A stretch of DNA of 24,745 bases from a virus, in IMG/VR virus record IMGVR_UViG_3300026478_000689, positions 1-24,745 of that record; one strand, 5' to 3'. The position numbers and the translations under genes are program-made. This document shows positions 1-9,468 of this stretch, in pieces. Numbering within the stretch: the first letter of the stretch is position 1; each line of letters begins with the position of its first letter. Below the pieces are notes generated by a model. It made no database searches and was not told the origin of the DNA. It was given only the letters and a program-made list of their open reading frames with translations.

Positions 1-41
1 CTGCATCTTGTGTAAGTTTTACGCAAAAAGACTTTGTAAAA

Positions 42-317
42 ATGACCTTAATTACTATGATTTATACAACATTATGCCTTATTAGATCTGCTAATAAAGA
101 CGTTTTAGTTGAAAAATTCTTAGAATCTGAGGGCTGTAAACGCTTAGAAGAAAACTTGTATACCAATTGGACTTTACAGGATAAGTTTTATTATACCGTA
201 AACTACGATGGAGATTCAGAAATAGTTTCTGCTTGCCAGTTTTATTCCTATCCGTTACTAAAGTCTAAATCTTTTAACGAACTTCTTAAAACTTACTCAC
301 TGGAAGTTCAACACTAG
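42..317 (+). CDS. Unrecognised protein, probably the 3' end of a longer gene
   Basis: The first ATG in this frame gives 91 residues, but the frame stays open leftwards to the window edge with plausible coding sequence, so the gene probably starts outside the window. No convincing ribosome-binding site precedes the ATG at 42 or the next one at 57. The C-terminal part is mixed charged and aromatic (for example NWTLQDKFYYTVNYDGD), as in a small soluble alpha/beta protein, and I recognise no family. Its stop codon lies 32 nt inside the 3' end of the convergent minus-strand gene that ends at 286. That the frame is coding is likely; the start and function are unknown. Confidence 0.5.
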   Translation: MTLITMIYTTLCLIRSANKDVLVEKFLESEGCKRLEENLYTNWTLQDKFYYTVNYDGDSEIVSACQFYSYPLLKSKSFNELLKTYSLEVQH

Positions 318-573
318 CAGGCATGTCCCAGATCTTCTTTTGTTCTACGCCCTTACGTTGAGCAAAACGTTTTGCGTCACATTTTGAGCAAACATGAAAA
401 AAATTGTTGCTTAATCTTTTTCGATCTATTTTTTTAATATCTCTTTCAAATCGATCATCGCAGTTATCGCAACGAAATAATGCCACGGTTTTATTTCTAA
501 AATACGTATGCTCTTGCCCAAGTTTACTAATACGTATGTATTCTGTTTTTCGTATTTCTGTTTTTAAGAACAT
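286..573 (-). CDS. Small zinc-finger protein
   Basis: This 95-residue basic protein carries two CxxC knuckles, C35-D-N-C38 and C62-S-K-C65, separated by a basic linker (about residues 40-58, rich in Arg and Lys). That is the layout of a four-cysteine zinc ribbon, similar in style to the metal-binding N-terminal parts of phage HNH-type proteins, but no HNH catalytic motif follows. A nucleic-acid-binding role is an inference. It runs against the flanking genes: its 3' end overlaps the gene ending at 317, and its start lies about 70 nt from the oppositely directed 2380-codon gene. No clear Shine-Dalgarno sequence precedes the ATG, but an in-frame stop shortly upstream rules out a longer start. 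Confidence 0.7.
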   Translation of the reverse strand: MFLKTEIRKTEYIRISKLGQEHTYFRNKTVALFRCDNCDDRFERDIKKIDRKRLSNNFFHVCSKCDAKRFAQRKGVEQKKIWDMPASVELPVSKF

Positions 574-605
574 ACGTTATTTACATTCGGCTTTTAAAAT
601 ATTGG

Positions 606-613
606 GCTAAATA
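606..613 (+). promoter_or_regulatory. T4-type late-promoter-like site upstream of the 2380-codon gene
   Basis: GCTAAATA differs by one base from the NATAAATA/TATAAATA motif known for T4-like late promoters. It ends 29 nt before the ATG at 643, exactly the spacing seen for the GATAAATA site before the ATG at 17135. It sits in the only sizeable gap left of the structural cluster. A ribosome-binding site, AGGA, follows just before the start codon. Confidence 0.5.
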
Positions 614-642
614 TAGAAATAATCCATTTTGTAGGATAAACT

Positions 643-3600
643 ATGGCTAGAAAAATAATAGATATTGGTGCAGTTGGGAATGACGGCACAGGTGATAGTA
701 TACGCGATTCGTTCCGTAAAGTTAATGATAACTTTAGAGAATTGTATAGCTCGTTAGGTTTAGGCGAGAAATTAACATTCAAAGGTCTCGATGATACCCC
801 AACATCGTATGCAGGCTATGAAAATTCTCTATTAGCTGTTAACAATACAGAAACTGGAATTCAGTTTAAACAACTGACAGCGGGTACAGGTATTCAATTA
901 GATTTTACATCTAATACAAACGAAATAACAATTAATACCTTATTTGCTGAAATTTCAGGCGACCCAAGTCCGCAGTTAGGAGGAAACCTTTCTACTAGAT
1001 CTGGCGCTACTCAGTACAGAATTTTAGATTTAGGTACTACTTCTAGTCCTCTTTTACCAATTTATCAACACGAAGCAGTTAATAAAGCGTATGCCGATAC
1101 TAAAATTTCTCGTGCAGGTGTTGAAGCCATTGACCCAAGAACTGGTTTTGTAAATCCAGATTTTGGTACAATGAGTGGTCCGCTGATTCTTTCACGTGAC
1201 CCAGAGCCTACAGATGACGAAGTTTATGATGGATTAATTGCTGCTACTAAACGTTATGTTGATAACTCAGCTTTCGGTTCAGCAGTTAATTTATACGTTG
1301 CTACATCAGGTCAAGACGAAAGAACTGGTGTAAGTGAGCAACTACAAGGTCGTGCTCTTGCGTATGCTTATAGAACTATTGAAGCAGCATTAAAACGTGC
1401 CGAAGAATTAGTTAACGAATCTCGTTTAGATATTGGTCCTTACAAAAAGGTATTGACATATAACGAGGGCGAATTTAAATGTACATTGAGTAGTATTTCA
1501 ACTGCTCCAAGTTCTGGTTCTGGATTCACAGGCAAAGTTTACATGAGTGCAGATTCTGTAACTTTACATACCAGAGGTACTAACTATAGAGTCGGTGACA
1601 TTATTACTCTAGCTGGCGGTTCTGGTTCTGCAACAACACTAGAAGTTCTTTCAACTATTTCTAACCCAGGCGGAATATCAACTTTCAGAGTTGTATCGTC
1701 TGGTGTTTATGATGTATTACCAGGGAATACTGCTGTTCCAACTATTAGTGATAGTGAATTTGGTGTTGGAGCAAAATTCAATGTAACTTATAAAGTTAAT
1801 AATATTGAAATTATTTCCGGCGGTTCAAGCTATGGACTTGTTTCTGTACGTATTACAAGAGGCATTGGAGACACTACAGGATCTGGGGCATTTGGTACTG
1901 CCGAAGTTGCAGGCGGTATTGTTCAAAGTATTACTATTACTGACCAAGGTTCTGGGTTTACCGTACTACCAAATGTAGTAGTTGACCTTCCAAGATTTAA
2001 AATTTACACAGGCGGTCTACGCACAGACTTTACCGGAGATGTTTTAAGTGGAGATCCGGTTGCTGCTAGAGGTAGAGACATTAGAGAAGGTCTATATCTT
2101 AAAGGTGAAACATCTGGTGCATTGGCTCAAATTCTTTCTCATAACGGTTCCCTCGACGGGGGCGATGAAATATTTGATGTTGATATCAAATACGGTACGT
2201 TTGAAATAGGTGAGGAAATTGCCTACGGAGATGTAACTAAAACTATTCAAATTTCTGTTTTAATTGAATCAGGAATTTATGAAGAAAACTATCCTTTAAA
2301 AGTTCCTCAGAACGTTGCTATCATCGGTGACGAATTTAGACGAGTAATTGTTAAACCAAAGTCAGGCGAAAGCTCAAGTCCTTGGGCTTTCCAATACTTT
2401 AGAAGAGATACAGAAATAGACGGGCTTACAACAGCCGAACAATTGTATGGTTATCATTATCTTGCTGACCCTACATTGCCTGTATATCCAATGGTTAATA
2501 ACCCGGGGCATTTTAGATCAGCCGCAGACCTTTTACAATTAAACAAAGTTTTCTTACAAAACGAAATTACAGCATGGATTAATTATCGAGTTACAAATAA
2601 CATTACTCCATTTGATGATACATTTGAGTATAACGAAAGACTATGTGCTAGAGACGTTGGTTTAATTGTTGATGCTATTGCATTTGATTTGCGCTATGGT
2701 GGGTACAACAGATCTGTATCGGCTGCATTAAAATACAAAAGCAGCGCCAGCGCACTGATTGCCATTACTACTCAATTAACTCAAACATCTGCTGCAATGG
2801 TTCATTTAAATGACCTAGCGCAAACTATTATTTCAAATACAGAAATTACAGAAGTTTACAACACAATTAAATCTCAAACAATTGATTTAGCATTTGTTTC
2901 TGAATTAGGATCAGGCGCAGTTATTAACGAGCTGTTCACTGCCATTATTGATATTATCAATAATTCTGGAAGTGTAAATTATCCAAAAAACAATAACGAT
3001 CTTGATGTATTTTTATGTAATGATGCAAACATTGTTCGTGCGGTAACCTGTCAAGGTCACGGCGGATTTATGATGGTACTTGACCCAGAAGGTCAAATTC
3101 TTGCTAAGTCACCATATGCTCAAGAATGTGCAAGTTTTACACGAAGCAAAGACATGCATGTGTTTGCCGGTGGTATGTTCATTGACGGATTTACTGGAAA
3201 CTTAAAATTTAAAATAACAGAAGTTGTTACACCAACATTCTTGCGTGTTACAGATTTGATGCGTTTACCAAATCTTCCAGCTTCCTTTATTGTTAATGAT
3301 ACCGTTTATCGTGTTAACTATGTTAGAGATTTTGTTTACGGTCCAACAGGTTCATCTGCTTCATTAATCCTTGACGAAGTAACACCTTGGCCTTTTGATG
3401 TATTTGATTACAACGAAGATATATGTAGTCGAGATGTTGGCTTAATTTTAGACGGTGTAGGTTACGATATTGTTCTAGGTACAAACTATCATGCAAGAAA
3501 GGCAGGATTTACCTATAGAGAACAAAATGCTGAAGTAGTTGTTCAAGATCAACTTACACTAACTCTTGATGCAATTCATTATGCACATGATTTAGCCTAT

Positions 3601-6600
3601 GCCGCAATTAGCGGAGATTCCGTTGGTCAGGCTGTTTTAAGATCAGACGAAACTGCATTAACAACCATTATTGAAAATGGTAAAACATTTGCTCCAACAT
3701 TAACATTAACCAATCCAGCATCGTTAACAACAAATCAAGCAAATGCAAAGGCATTGTTATATGCAAACATTGGGTTTATTAGAGACGAAACAATTGGTTG
3801 GATTGCTGCACAAGTAGCAGGAAATATTTCACCGTTTACAACATCATTTACATATAATAGTGATCGTTGTTCTCGAGATGTTCAATATATTATCGAAGCT
3901 GTTCTTTATGACTTTACCTACGGTGGCAATAGTCAATCTAGAGATGCAGCATTAAAATATTATGACGGGGTTGGGGATTTAGAAGTTCTTCAATTAGGTG
4001 CAGGTGAAGAAGATGAAACTATAGCTGCAATAGGTTACGTAAAATACCTAGCTCAGCAGGTAGTCAGAAATCTTGCACCAGCATCAACATATTCAGCAAC
4101 ACCTAGACAAACCGGATCAGCCGGAACACTAACAGAAGCAACCACAATTGGCGGTTTAATTGACATTGTAATCAATGTTGTAACCAGCGGAACTAGTGCT
4201 GCTCCATCTGTAACATATCCAACATTAACTGGGTATAATGCTACTGCCCTTGCTTCAAGAACAGCATTGTTAGCAGCTAAAACAAGTATTCAATCCGATA
4301 CTATTGATTATATTAATTCATTAGCAAACGTATATGAAATTCTAATGCCTGGTAACAGATCTATGTTGGCCAATGACTTTACACAAGTTGCTGACATGGG
4401 CTATGGTATTATGGTTACCAACGGTGGCTTATTAGAAGCTGTGTCGGTTTTCACTTACTATTGTTATATTTCTTATTACGCATTAAATGGTGGGCAGATT
4501 CGTTCTGTATCAGGTTCAAGCGCACACGGTATCTATGCGTTGGTTGCTGAAGGATCTGATCCGTTAGAAATTCCAACACCGGTAAGTCTATATTATGATT
4601 TATCACAAGGTGCTTCGGTATATTTCCCAAGTGCGTTGTATGCAAATACTATTAACGGCCTTTCAATTTATATTAACAATTTCACCTATGTTCCATTAGG
4701 CAATGGTGAACTTGAGGTTATTCACACCGATGGAAACCTTTATAGATACTCTGTTAACTCAGTTGATACACAAGATTTACCAACCGGAGTAGCTAAACTT
4801 AATATTGCAAGTACTGGTAACTCAACAACAGCAGGTTTAGCCTATGCTGTTCCAAACGGTACTAAAGTTACTATTAGACAAAACTCTCAGGTTGTTTTAA
4901 CAGGTGATGTTGTTGAAGTTGCAACCAGACCGTCAACTGCTCTTAAATTAAATGAAACTGAAAGTGTTTATCGTGTTTTACAATTTGAAGAATATACAGA
5001 TGAAAATGGTGCTCAAGTTTGTACTATTACCACAGGTAATCCTGGAGTAATCAATTGTACAGCACACGGTCAAATTGCCGGATACATCATTTCGTTTAGT
5101 TCTACTGGAACATTGCCAACAGGCATAACCGCAGGAACTCGTTATTTTGTTATTAGCGAAGATATTTCAGAAAACACATTTAAAATTTCTGAATCACGAG
5201 GCGGAATTCCAATCGAAATTAGTTCTGCGGGAACAGGTACAATATCATTTGCACCATACGGCCTAGCAAGAACTACACTACGTGAAAACTATAACTACAT
5301 CGAATTAACACCTTGGTCTCCAAATGAATTTGTTGGTGCAACAAAAACATTTACCGTAACCGTTGCAGCACCTGCGGTGTTTACAAGTAGCAGCCACGGA
5401 TTGGCTTCGGGCGATGTAATTGCATTTACAACAACTGGTTCATTACCGGACGGATTGTCTATAACTAAGAATTACTTTGTTTTATCAACAGGATTAACTA
5501 CTTCATCATTTAGAGTTAGTTTAACTCCGGGAGGCGACCCTGCTGAAACTACAGGAACACAATCCGGAGTTCATAGTTGGGGCAAAGTAAAAGGAAGAGT
5601 AGGAGATAGTAACTTTGCTATTGTTCCAATTGGTCCAGAAGATAGAAACAGAATTGTTGGAACAAAATTTGTATGGATTGGTGTTGAATATACTATTATT
5701 CAATATGATGCAGAAGGTGTTACTAATGAACCTTATGCTAGAGTTTATTTAGATACTCCTCTGGTAAACGACATTTTAACATTCTCTAGTCCACCATCAC
5801 TAAAAGCTGGTGTTCCAATTAGAACATCTAATGCATCGGGATCATTAACTATTCGTATTTCGTTAACTCGTGTAACTGGGCACGATTTGTTAGAAATTGG
5901 TACAGGTTCGTATGCAGATACAAACTATCCAAACGAAATTTATGGTGCTGCGGTTAATCCGTTAAATCCTGCTACTGAAACAGCAGAAAGGGGTTCAGGA
6001 CGTACATTCTATGTAACCACTGACCAATTTGGTAACTTTAACGTAGGTCCGTATTTCCGTGTTGACCAAGGTACAGGTCGTGTAACATTCTCCGCAGCTA
6101 TTGCGTTGAGTAACTTAGATGGTATTGGTTTCAAACGTGGTGTTCCAATTGCTGAATTTTCAACAGATAGCTCATTCTCTGATAATGCTACTGATACGGT
6201 ACCAACAGAAAACGCTACAAGAATTTATTTAGAAAGAAGATTAGGTTTAACACACACCGGCGAAGTTGTTCCAGATACTCAATTGATACCTCAATTAACT
6301 GGTGGTTTCATGCCGTTAAATGGTAACTTGACCATGAACGGAGATATGGATCTTGGAAACAATAGAATTAAAAATGTTGACAATCCAGTTGAACTAACTG
6401 ATGCTGTTAATTTACAAAGTTTAACTTTAAACAATTTACAAGATTTTACTCCTGGAAATATTGCAGCCAACGATTTTGTTGTATTTACTGGTAGTGAAAA
6501 TGAAATTACTAATGCGTCTGTTGTAGGTGATATTTTATTTGATATCGATTCAACAGCTAATACCATTGATGCTCAGATTCAACCTGGTGTAATTGTTAAT

Positions 6601-7785
6601 GCAGACATTAATGCTAGTGCAGCTATTGACCAGTCTAAATTAAACATGACAGCGGCCAGCACTCGTGCTAATGCTACTGGAATTGCTCAATCAGATTTAG
6701 GTCTAGCAAGTTTTGATAATTCACAATTTACATCCACTAATGGTTGGATTACCGTTTCTAACAACGGACTTTTAGTTGGTAAGATTCAACAAATTGGTGC
6801 AAGAACGGTGCTTGGTAATTCTAGTGTTACCACTGATAACGTAGCTGCTGTTAACTTTAGTACGGTAGTCGATGTTGGTGGTGCTATTAAGAAATCACAA
6901 TATAACACTACTGGATACTTGAGAAGAAATAATTCGTTATCTAGCACACTAGATTCTGATTATTCTGTTATTACCGACGCCACTGATTTAACCGTTAATA
7001 CACTTGTTAAGAGAGATTCAAACGGTGACTTTGCTGCAAGAACTCTTACATTACAAGATATCAAATTAAAACTTTCTACAGAAACTTCTTCAAGTTTAAC
7101 ACTTGCAAGAAATTCTACAGCAACAGGTGGTACTACTCGTGTTTATGCATTTAATGGATCGGGTGGTGTGTTGATTGGTTCAGGTTCGCTGACCGCAGAT
7201 AATACAACCTATTACGACAATAATGCTCATTCGTTTAGAACACAAGACGGATTTAGTGCAGCACCAATTAGTTGTTCAAGAATTACTGCAACACAAATCA
7301 CAACAGGTAGCGATACAACATCTGGAACAATTACAGGACAATGGATACTTGCTAGTAGCCCAGGCGGCACATCGAAAGGTAATTCAAGATTACAAGCGAC
7401 TTATGCAGCCGACCTTGCAGAATTCTACGAAGGTGACAAGGATTATGAAGTAGGAACCGTACTTGTATTTGGTGGCGAAAAAGAAGTTACAACAACAAAT
7501 ACATTAGGTGATACAAGAGTAGCAGGTGTTGTTTCAGATAATGCAGCATATTCTATGTATGGCGCATGTCCAGGATTTAAAAACCAAATTGCTCTACAAG
7601 GTCGTGTACCTTGTAAGGTAGTAGGCAAAATTAAGAAAGGCGACATCTTAGTGACCAGTAAAATTCCAGGGGTTGCTATTGCAGCCGTTGGAGATATTAA
7701 GACAGGTTCTTCGGTGGGCAAAGCGTTACAAGATTACGATTCAGATCACATTGGCACTATTGAAGTTGCCGTAGGAAGAACATAA
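643..7785 (+). CDS. Giant tail-fibre/appendage structural protein (2380 aa)
   Basis: A virion protein, predicted to be part of a tail fibre or side appendage. Residues 1-40 hold the short N-terminal module shared with neighbouring structural genes (IDIGAVGNDGTGDSIRDSF). Fibre-type motifs of the kind G-N-L-x-M-x-G...N-x-I-x-N-V...DAVN occur near residues 110-160 and 1887-1928. A 38-residue repeat with the core F-x-Y-N-x(3)-C-x-R-D-V occurs three times (661-698, 921-958, 1069-1106). Two domains built on H-G-x(n)-G-x-L-P-x-G-(I/L)-x(n)-Y-F-V lie near 1475 and 1585. The C-terminal ~130 residues start with AADLAEFYEGD and resemble the peptidase-G2/chaperone-like ends of other phage fibres. The start is supported by AGGA seven nt upstream. 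The exact virion position cannot be told from sequence. Confidence 0.85.
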   Translation: MARKIIDIGAVGNDGTGDSIRDSFRKVNDNFRELYSSLGLGEKLTFKGLDDTPTSYAGYENSLLAVNNTETGIQFKQLTAGTGIQLDFTSNTNEITINTLFAEISGDPSPQLGGNLSTRSGATQYRILDLGTTSSPLLPIYQHEAVNKAYADTKISRAGVEAIDPRTGFVNPDFGTMSGPLILSRDPEPTDDEVYDGLIAATKRYVDNSAFGSAVNLYVATSGQDERTGVSEQLQGRALAYAYRTIEAALKRAEELVNESRLDIGPYKKVLTYNEGEFKCTLSSISTAPSSGSGFTGKVYMSADSVTLHTRGTNYRVGDIITLAGGSGSATTLEVLSTISNPGGISTFRVVSSGVYDVLPGNTAVPTISDSEFGVGAKFNVTYKVNNIEIISGGSSYGLVSVRITRGIGDTTGSGAFGTAEVAGGIVQSITITDQGSGFTVLPNVVVDLPRFKIYTGGLRTDFTGDVLSGDPVAARGRDIREGLYLKGETSGALAQILSHNGSLDGGDEIFDVDIKYGTFEIGEEIAYGDVTKTIQISVLIESGIYEENYPLKVPQNVAIIGDEFRRVIVKPKSGESSSPWAFQYFRRDTEIDGLTTAEQLYGYHYLADPTLPVYPMVNNPGHFRSAADLLQLNKVFLQNEITAWINYRVTNNITPFDDTFEYNERLCARDVGLIVDAIAFDLRYGGYNRSVSAALKYKSSASALIAITTQLTQTSAAMVHLNDLAQTIISNTEITEVYNTIKSQTIDLAFVSELGSGAVINELFTAIIDIINNSGSVNYPKNNNDLDVFLCNDANIVRAVTCQGHGGFMMVLDPEGQILAKSPYAQECASFTRSKDMHVFAGGMFIDGFTGNLKFKITEVVTPTFLRVTDLMRLPNLPASFIVNDTVYRVNYVRDFVYGPTGSSASLILDEVTPWPFDVFDYNEDICSRDVGLILDGVGYDIVLGTNYHARKAGFTYREQNAEVVVQDQLTLTLDAIHYAHDLAYAAISGDSVGQAVLRSDETALTTIIENGKTFAPTLTLTNPASLTTNQANAKALLYANIGFIRDETIGWIAAQVAGNISPFTTSFTYNSDRCSRDVQYIIEAVLYDFTYGGNSQSRDAALKYYDGVGDLEVLQLGAGEEDETIAAIGYVKYLAQQVVRNLAPASTYSATPRQTGSAGTLTEATTIGGLIDIVINVVTSGTSAAPSVTYPTLTGYNATALASRTALLAAKTSIQSDTIDYINSLANVYEILMPGNRSMLANDFTQVADMGYGIMVTNGGLLEAVSVFTYYCYISYYALNGGQIRSVSGSSAHGIYALVAEGSDPLEIPTPVSLYYDLSQGASVYFPSALYANTINGLSIYINNFTYVPLGNGELEVIHTDGNLYRYSVNSVDTQDLPTGVAKLNIASTGNSTTAGLAYAVPNGTKVTIRQNSQVVLTGDVVEVATRPSTALKLNETESVYRVLQFEEYTDENGAQVCTITTGNPGVINCTAHGQIAGYIISFSSTGTLPTGITAGTRYFVISEDISENTFKISESRGGIPIEISSAGTGTISFAPYGLARTTLRENYNYIELTPWSPNEFVGATKTFTVTVAAPAVFTSSSHGLASGDVIAFTTTGSLPDGLSITKNYFVLSTGLTTSSFRVSLTPGGDPAETTGTQSGVHSWGKVKGRVGDSNFAIVPIGPEDRNRIVGTKFVWIGVEYTIIQYDAEGVTNEPYARVYLDTPLVNDILTFSSPPSLKAGVPIRTSNASGSLTIRISLTRVTGHDLLEIGTGSYADTNYPNEIYGAAVNPLNPATETAERGSGRTFYVTTDQFGNFNVGPYFRVDQGTGRVTFSAAIALSNLDGIGFKRGVPIAEFSTDSSFSDNATDTVPTENATRIYLERRLGLTHTGEVVPDTQLIPQLTGGFMPLNGNLTMNGDMDLGNNRIKNVDNPVELTDAVNLQSLTLNNLQDFTPGNIAANDFVVFTGSENEITNASVVGDILFDIDSTANTIDAQIQPGVIVNADINASAAIDQSKLNMTAASTRANATGIAQSDLGLASFDNSQFTSTNGWITVSNNGLLVGKIQQIGARTVLGNSSVTTDNVAAVNFSTVVDVGGAIKKSQYNTTGYLRRNNSLSSTLDSDYSVITDATDLTVNTLVKRDSNGDFAARTLTLQDIKLKLSTETSSSLTLARNSTATGGTTRVYAFNGSGGVLIGSGSLTADNTTYYDNNAHSFRTQDGFSAAPISCSRITATQITTGSDTTSGTITGQWILASSPGGTSKGNSRLQATYAADLAEFYEGDKDYEVGTVLVFGGEKEVTTTNTLGDTRVAGVVSDNAAYSMYGACPGFKNQIALQGRVPCKVVGKIKKGDILVTSKIPGVAIAAVGDIKTGSSVGKALQDYDSDHIGTIEVAVGRT
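2623..3960 (+). repeat. Three 38-residue protein repeats within the 2380-aa protein
   Basis: The copies are at 2623-2736, 3403-3516 and 3847-3960, each exactly 114 nt. The shared core is F-x-Y-N-x(3)-C-x-R-D-V-x-x-I-x(3)-x-x-(Y/F)-D, and copies 1 and 3 both continue Y-G-G...AALKY. Copies 1 and 3 also share an upstream segment (W-I-x(2)-x-V-x-x-N-I-(T/S)-P-F). Codons differ between copies, so the repeat is conserved at protein level and is not a recent DNA duplication. Confidence 0.8.
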
Positions 7786-7786
7786 T

Positions 7787-9457
7787 ATGGCTAGAAAAGT
7801 TATTGATCCAAAACAACCACCAATTCTTTGGGATGCCGTTAACTCTGCTTTTGCAGATATTAACGATAATTTTACAGAATTATATTTGAGTATTGGCGGT
7901 GGTGGTGCTGTAGACCTAACAGCACTATCAACAAATATTGTTCCGTCAACAAATTCAATATATGATTTAGGTTCTTCATCACGACGATGGAGAGATTTAT
8001 ACCTCAGCGGCAACTCAATTCATTTAGGGTCGGCAGTTTTGTCATCAACTGGAAGTATTGTTAATCTGCCAGCAGGTTCAACAATTGGCGGACAACTAAT
8101 TAAAGATCCGATAGAAGCATCGTTTAAAACTATTTCTGTTTCTGGGCAAAGTGATATTGTAGCAGATAATACCACAGATACATTAACCTTTGTAAATGGA
8201 ACCGGTATTACAATGACAACGGTTGCTGGCACTGATTCGTTAACAATTACTAATACCGGAGTTACACAATTAATTGGTACTGCTGGACAGATTGGAGTAA
8301 GTGGAACAGGTAAAGGTAATGTAACATTAACTAATCTAGGTGTAACCAGTGCAACAGCAGGAACTGGTATTGGCGTAAGTGCAGCCACGGGCGGCATAAC
8401 AATTGTCAATACCGGCGTTGTTAAACTTTTAGCAGGAACTGGTATTATTTTAGATCCGTCCATTGGTACTGGTACGGTAACAATTACTAATAGTTCTCCA
8501 AACATTACACAAAACATTTGGCGTTTTATTGCCGTTGCTGGACAAAGTTCTTTAGATCCACAAAATGCATCTGATGTATTAACCTTTGCAAATGGCACTG
8601 GAATTAACATAACAACCAATGCCGGATCAGATACCGTAACGGTTACTAATACAGGCGTTACAAGTATTGCAGGCAGTACAGGAATTAGTGTTAGTGCAGC
8701 TACAGGTAGTGTTACATTAACTAACACCGGCGTTACAAGTTTAACAGCTGGAGCAGGAATTAGTGTTAGTTCATCGACCGGCAGCATTACAATTTCAAAT
8801 ACTAAAGTTGGTTTTGTAAACATTGGTGTACAAGGACAAGATTCATGTATTGCAGATGCAGTATCTGATACACTTACATTTATTGCAGGAACAGGTATTG
8901 AATTATCTTCAGATCCTAGTACCGACACTATTACAATTTCCGCAGAAGGAAACATTGCACAAAGTATATTTGGTGAAGATTCTACACTATTAGTTGATGC
9001 TGTTAATTCAGAAATTGTTGGTAATATTAATTCATATCACAGCGGCAATTCAATATTAATGCATCCAACTAACGGAGTTATTATAGGAGGTACCGGCGGA
9101 GCTAGTGTTATTGGAGCGGCAACTGCGCCTGTATATATCGGTGCTGGTCCTAGCGGTAGCACAACTGGTCCTATTACAATTGGCCATTCTGGAAATGCTA
9201 CTACCGTTCAAGGAAGTCTAACTGCAACAAATTTCTTTACAAGTTTAATTGATTCAACAGACTCTTCAACAATTACATTTGTTCCAACCGTGGTATTTAA
9301 TACCGATGGAACATTTGAAAATGATCTAATTGTTAGAAATAAATTAACCGTATTTGGATCTATAGCAAATCATATTAGCATACCAGAATTAAAAACTCTA
9401 GTTGCTGCAAGTACTGATTTTGCAGATTTCAAAGCAAGAATAGCAGCATTAGCGTAA
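7787..9457 (+). CDS. Repetitive fibre protein with alternating beta modules (556 aa)
   Basis: A predicted structural fibre. It begins with a degenerate copy of the shared N-terminal module (MARKVIDPKQ..., then NSAFADINDNFTELY), and its first 13 nt around the start are identical to those of the preceding gene. A fibre-type YDLGSSSRRWRDLYLSG motif follows near residue 60. The middle is built from two module types: A, V-x-G-Q-x(n)-SDTLTF-x(2)-GTGI, three times, and B, V-T-S-x-x-A-G-x-G-I-x-V-S-x-x-T-G-x-(I/V)-T-(I/L)-x-N-T-G, about five times. These are threonine- and glycine-rich strands typical of beta-structured fibre shafts. The C-terminus (SIPELKTLVAASTDFADFK) looks like a separate small cap. 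It starts one base after the previous stop and has a GGAAG ribosome-binding site. Confidence 0.85.
   Translation: MARKVIDPKQPPILWDAVNSAFADINDNFTELYLSIGGGGAVDLTALSTNIVPSTNSIYDLGSSSRRWRDLYLSGNSIHLGSAVLSSTGSIVNLPAGSTIGGQLIKDPIEASFKTISVSGQSDIVADNTTDTLTFVNGTGITMTTVAGTDSLTITNTGVTQLIGTAGQIGVSGTGKGNVTLTNLGVTSATAGTGIGVSAATGGITIVNTGVVKLLAGTGIILDPSIGTGTVTITNSSPNITQNIWRFIAVAGQSSLDPQNASDVLTFANGTGINITTNAGSDTVTVTNTGVTSIAGSTGISVSAATGSVTLTNTGVTSLTAGAGISVSSSTGSITISNTKVGFVNIGVQGQDSCIADAVSDTLTFIAGTGIELSSDPSTDTITISAEGNIAQSIFGEDSTLLVDAVNSEIVGNINSYHSGNSILMHPTNGVIIGGTGGASVIGAATAPVYIGAGPSGSTTGPITIGHSGNATTVQGSLTATNFFTSLIDSTDSSTITFVPTVVFNTDGTFENDLIVRNKLTVFGSIANHISIPELKTLVAASTDFADFKARIAALA
8129..8950 (+). repeat. Tandem protein-level A/B beta repeats
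   Basis: The order read from the translation is A-B-B-B-A-B-B-A. A modules are near 8129-8260, 8525-8657 and 8811-8950; B modules are near 8260-8340, 8341-8415, 8416-8497, 8658-8732 and 8733-8807. Typical B modules are 25 residues (75 nt). Boundaries are approximate. Synonymous codons have diverged among the copies. Confidence 0.75.
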
Positions 9458-9468
9458 CGGAGCAATAA

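Noticed and set aside
404-610. 68-codon plus-strand open frame
   Set aside because: It is antisense to the CxxC zinc-finger gene, has no ribosome-binding site, and shows no protein-like pattern.
8129-8950. Regular repeats considered as a CRISPR array
   Set aside because: The repetition is at protein level with diverged codons and an unbroken reading frame; there are no identical direct repeats with unique spacers.
8020-8955. 311-codon open frame on the minus strand
   Set aside because: It lies wholly antisense to the repetitive 556-aa fibre gene. Its Val/Pro/Thr-rich translation reflects the repeats on the other strand, and there is no ribosome-binding site.
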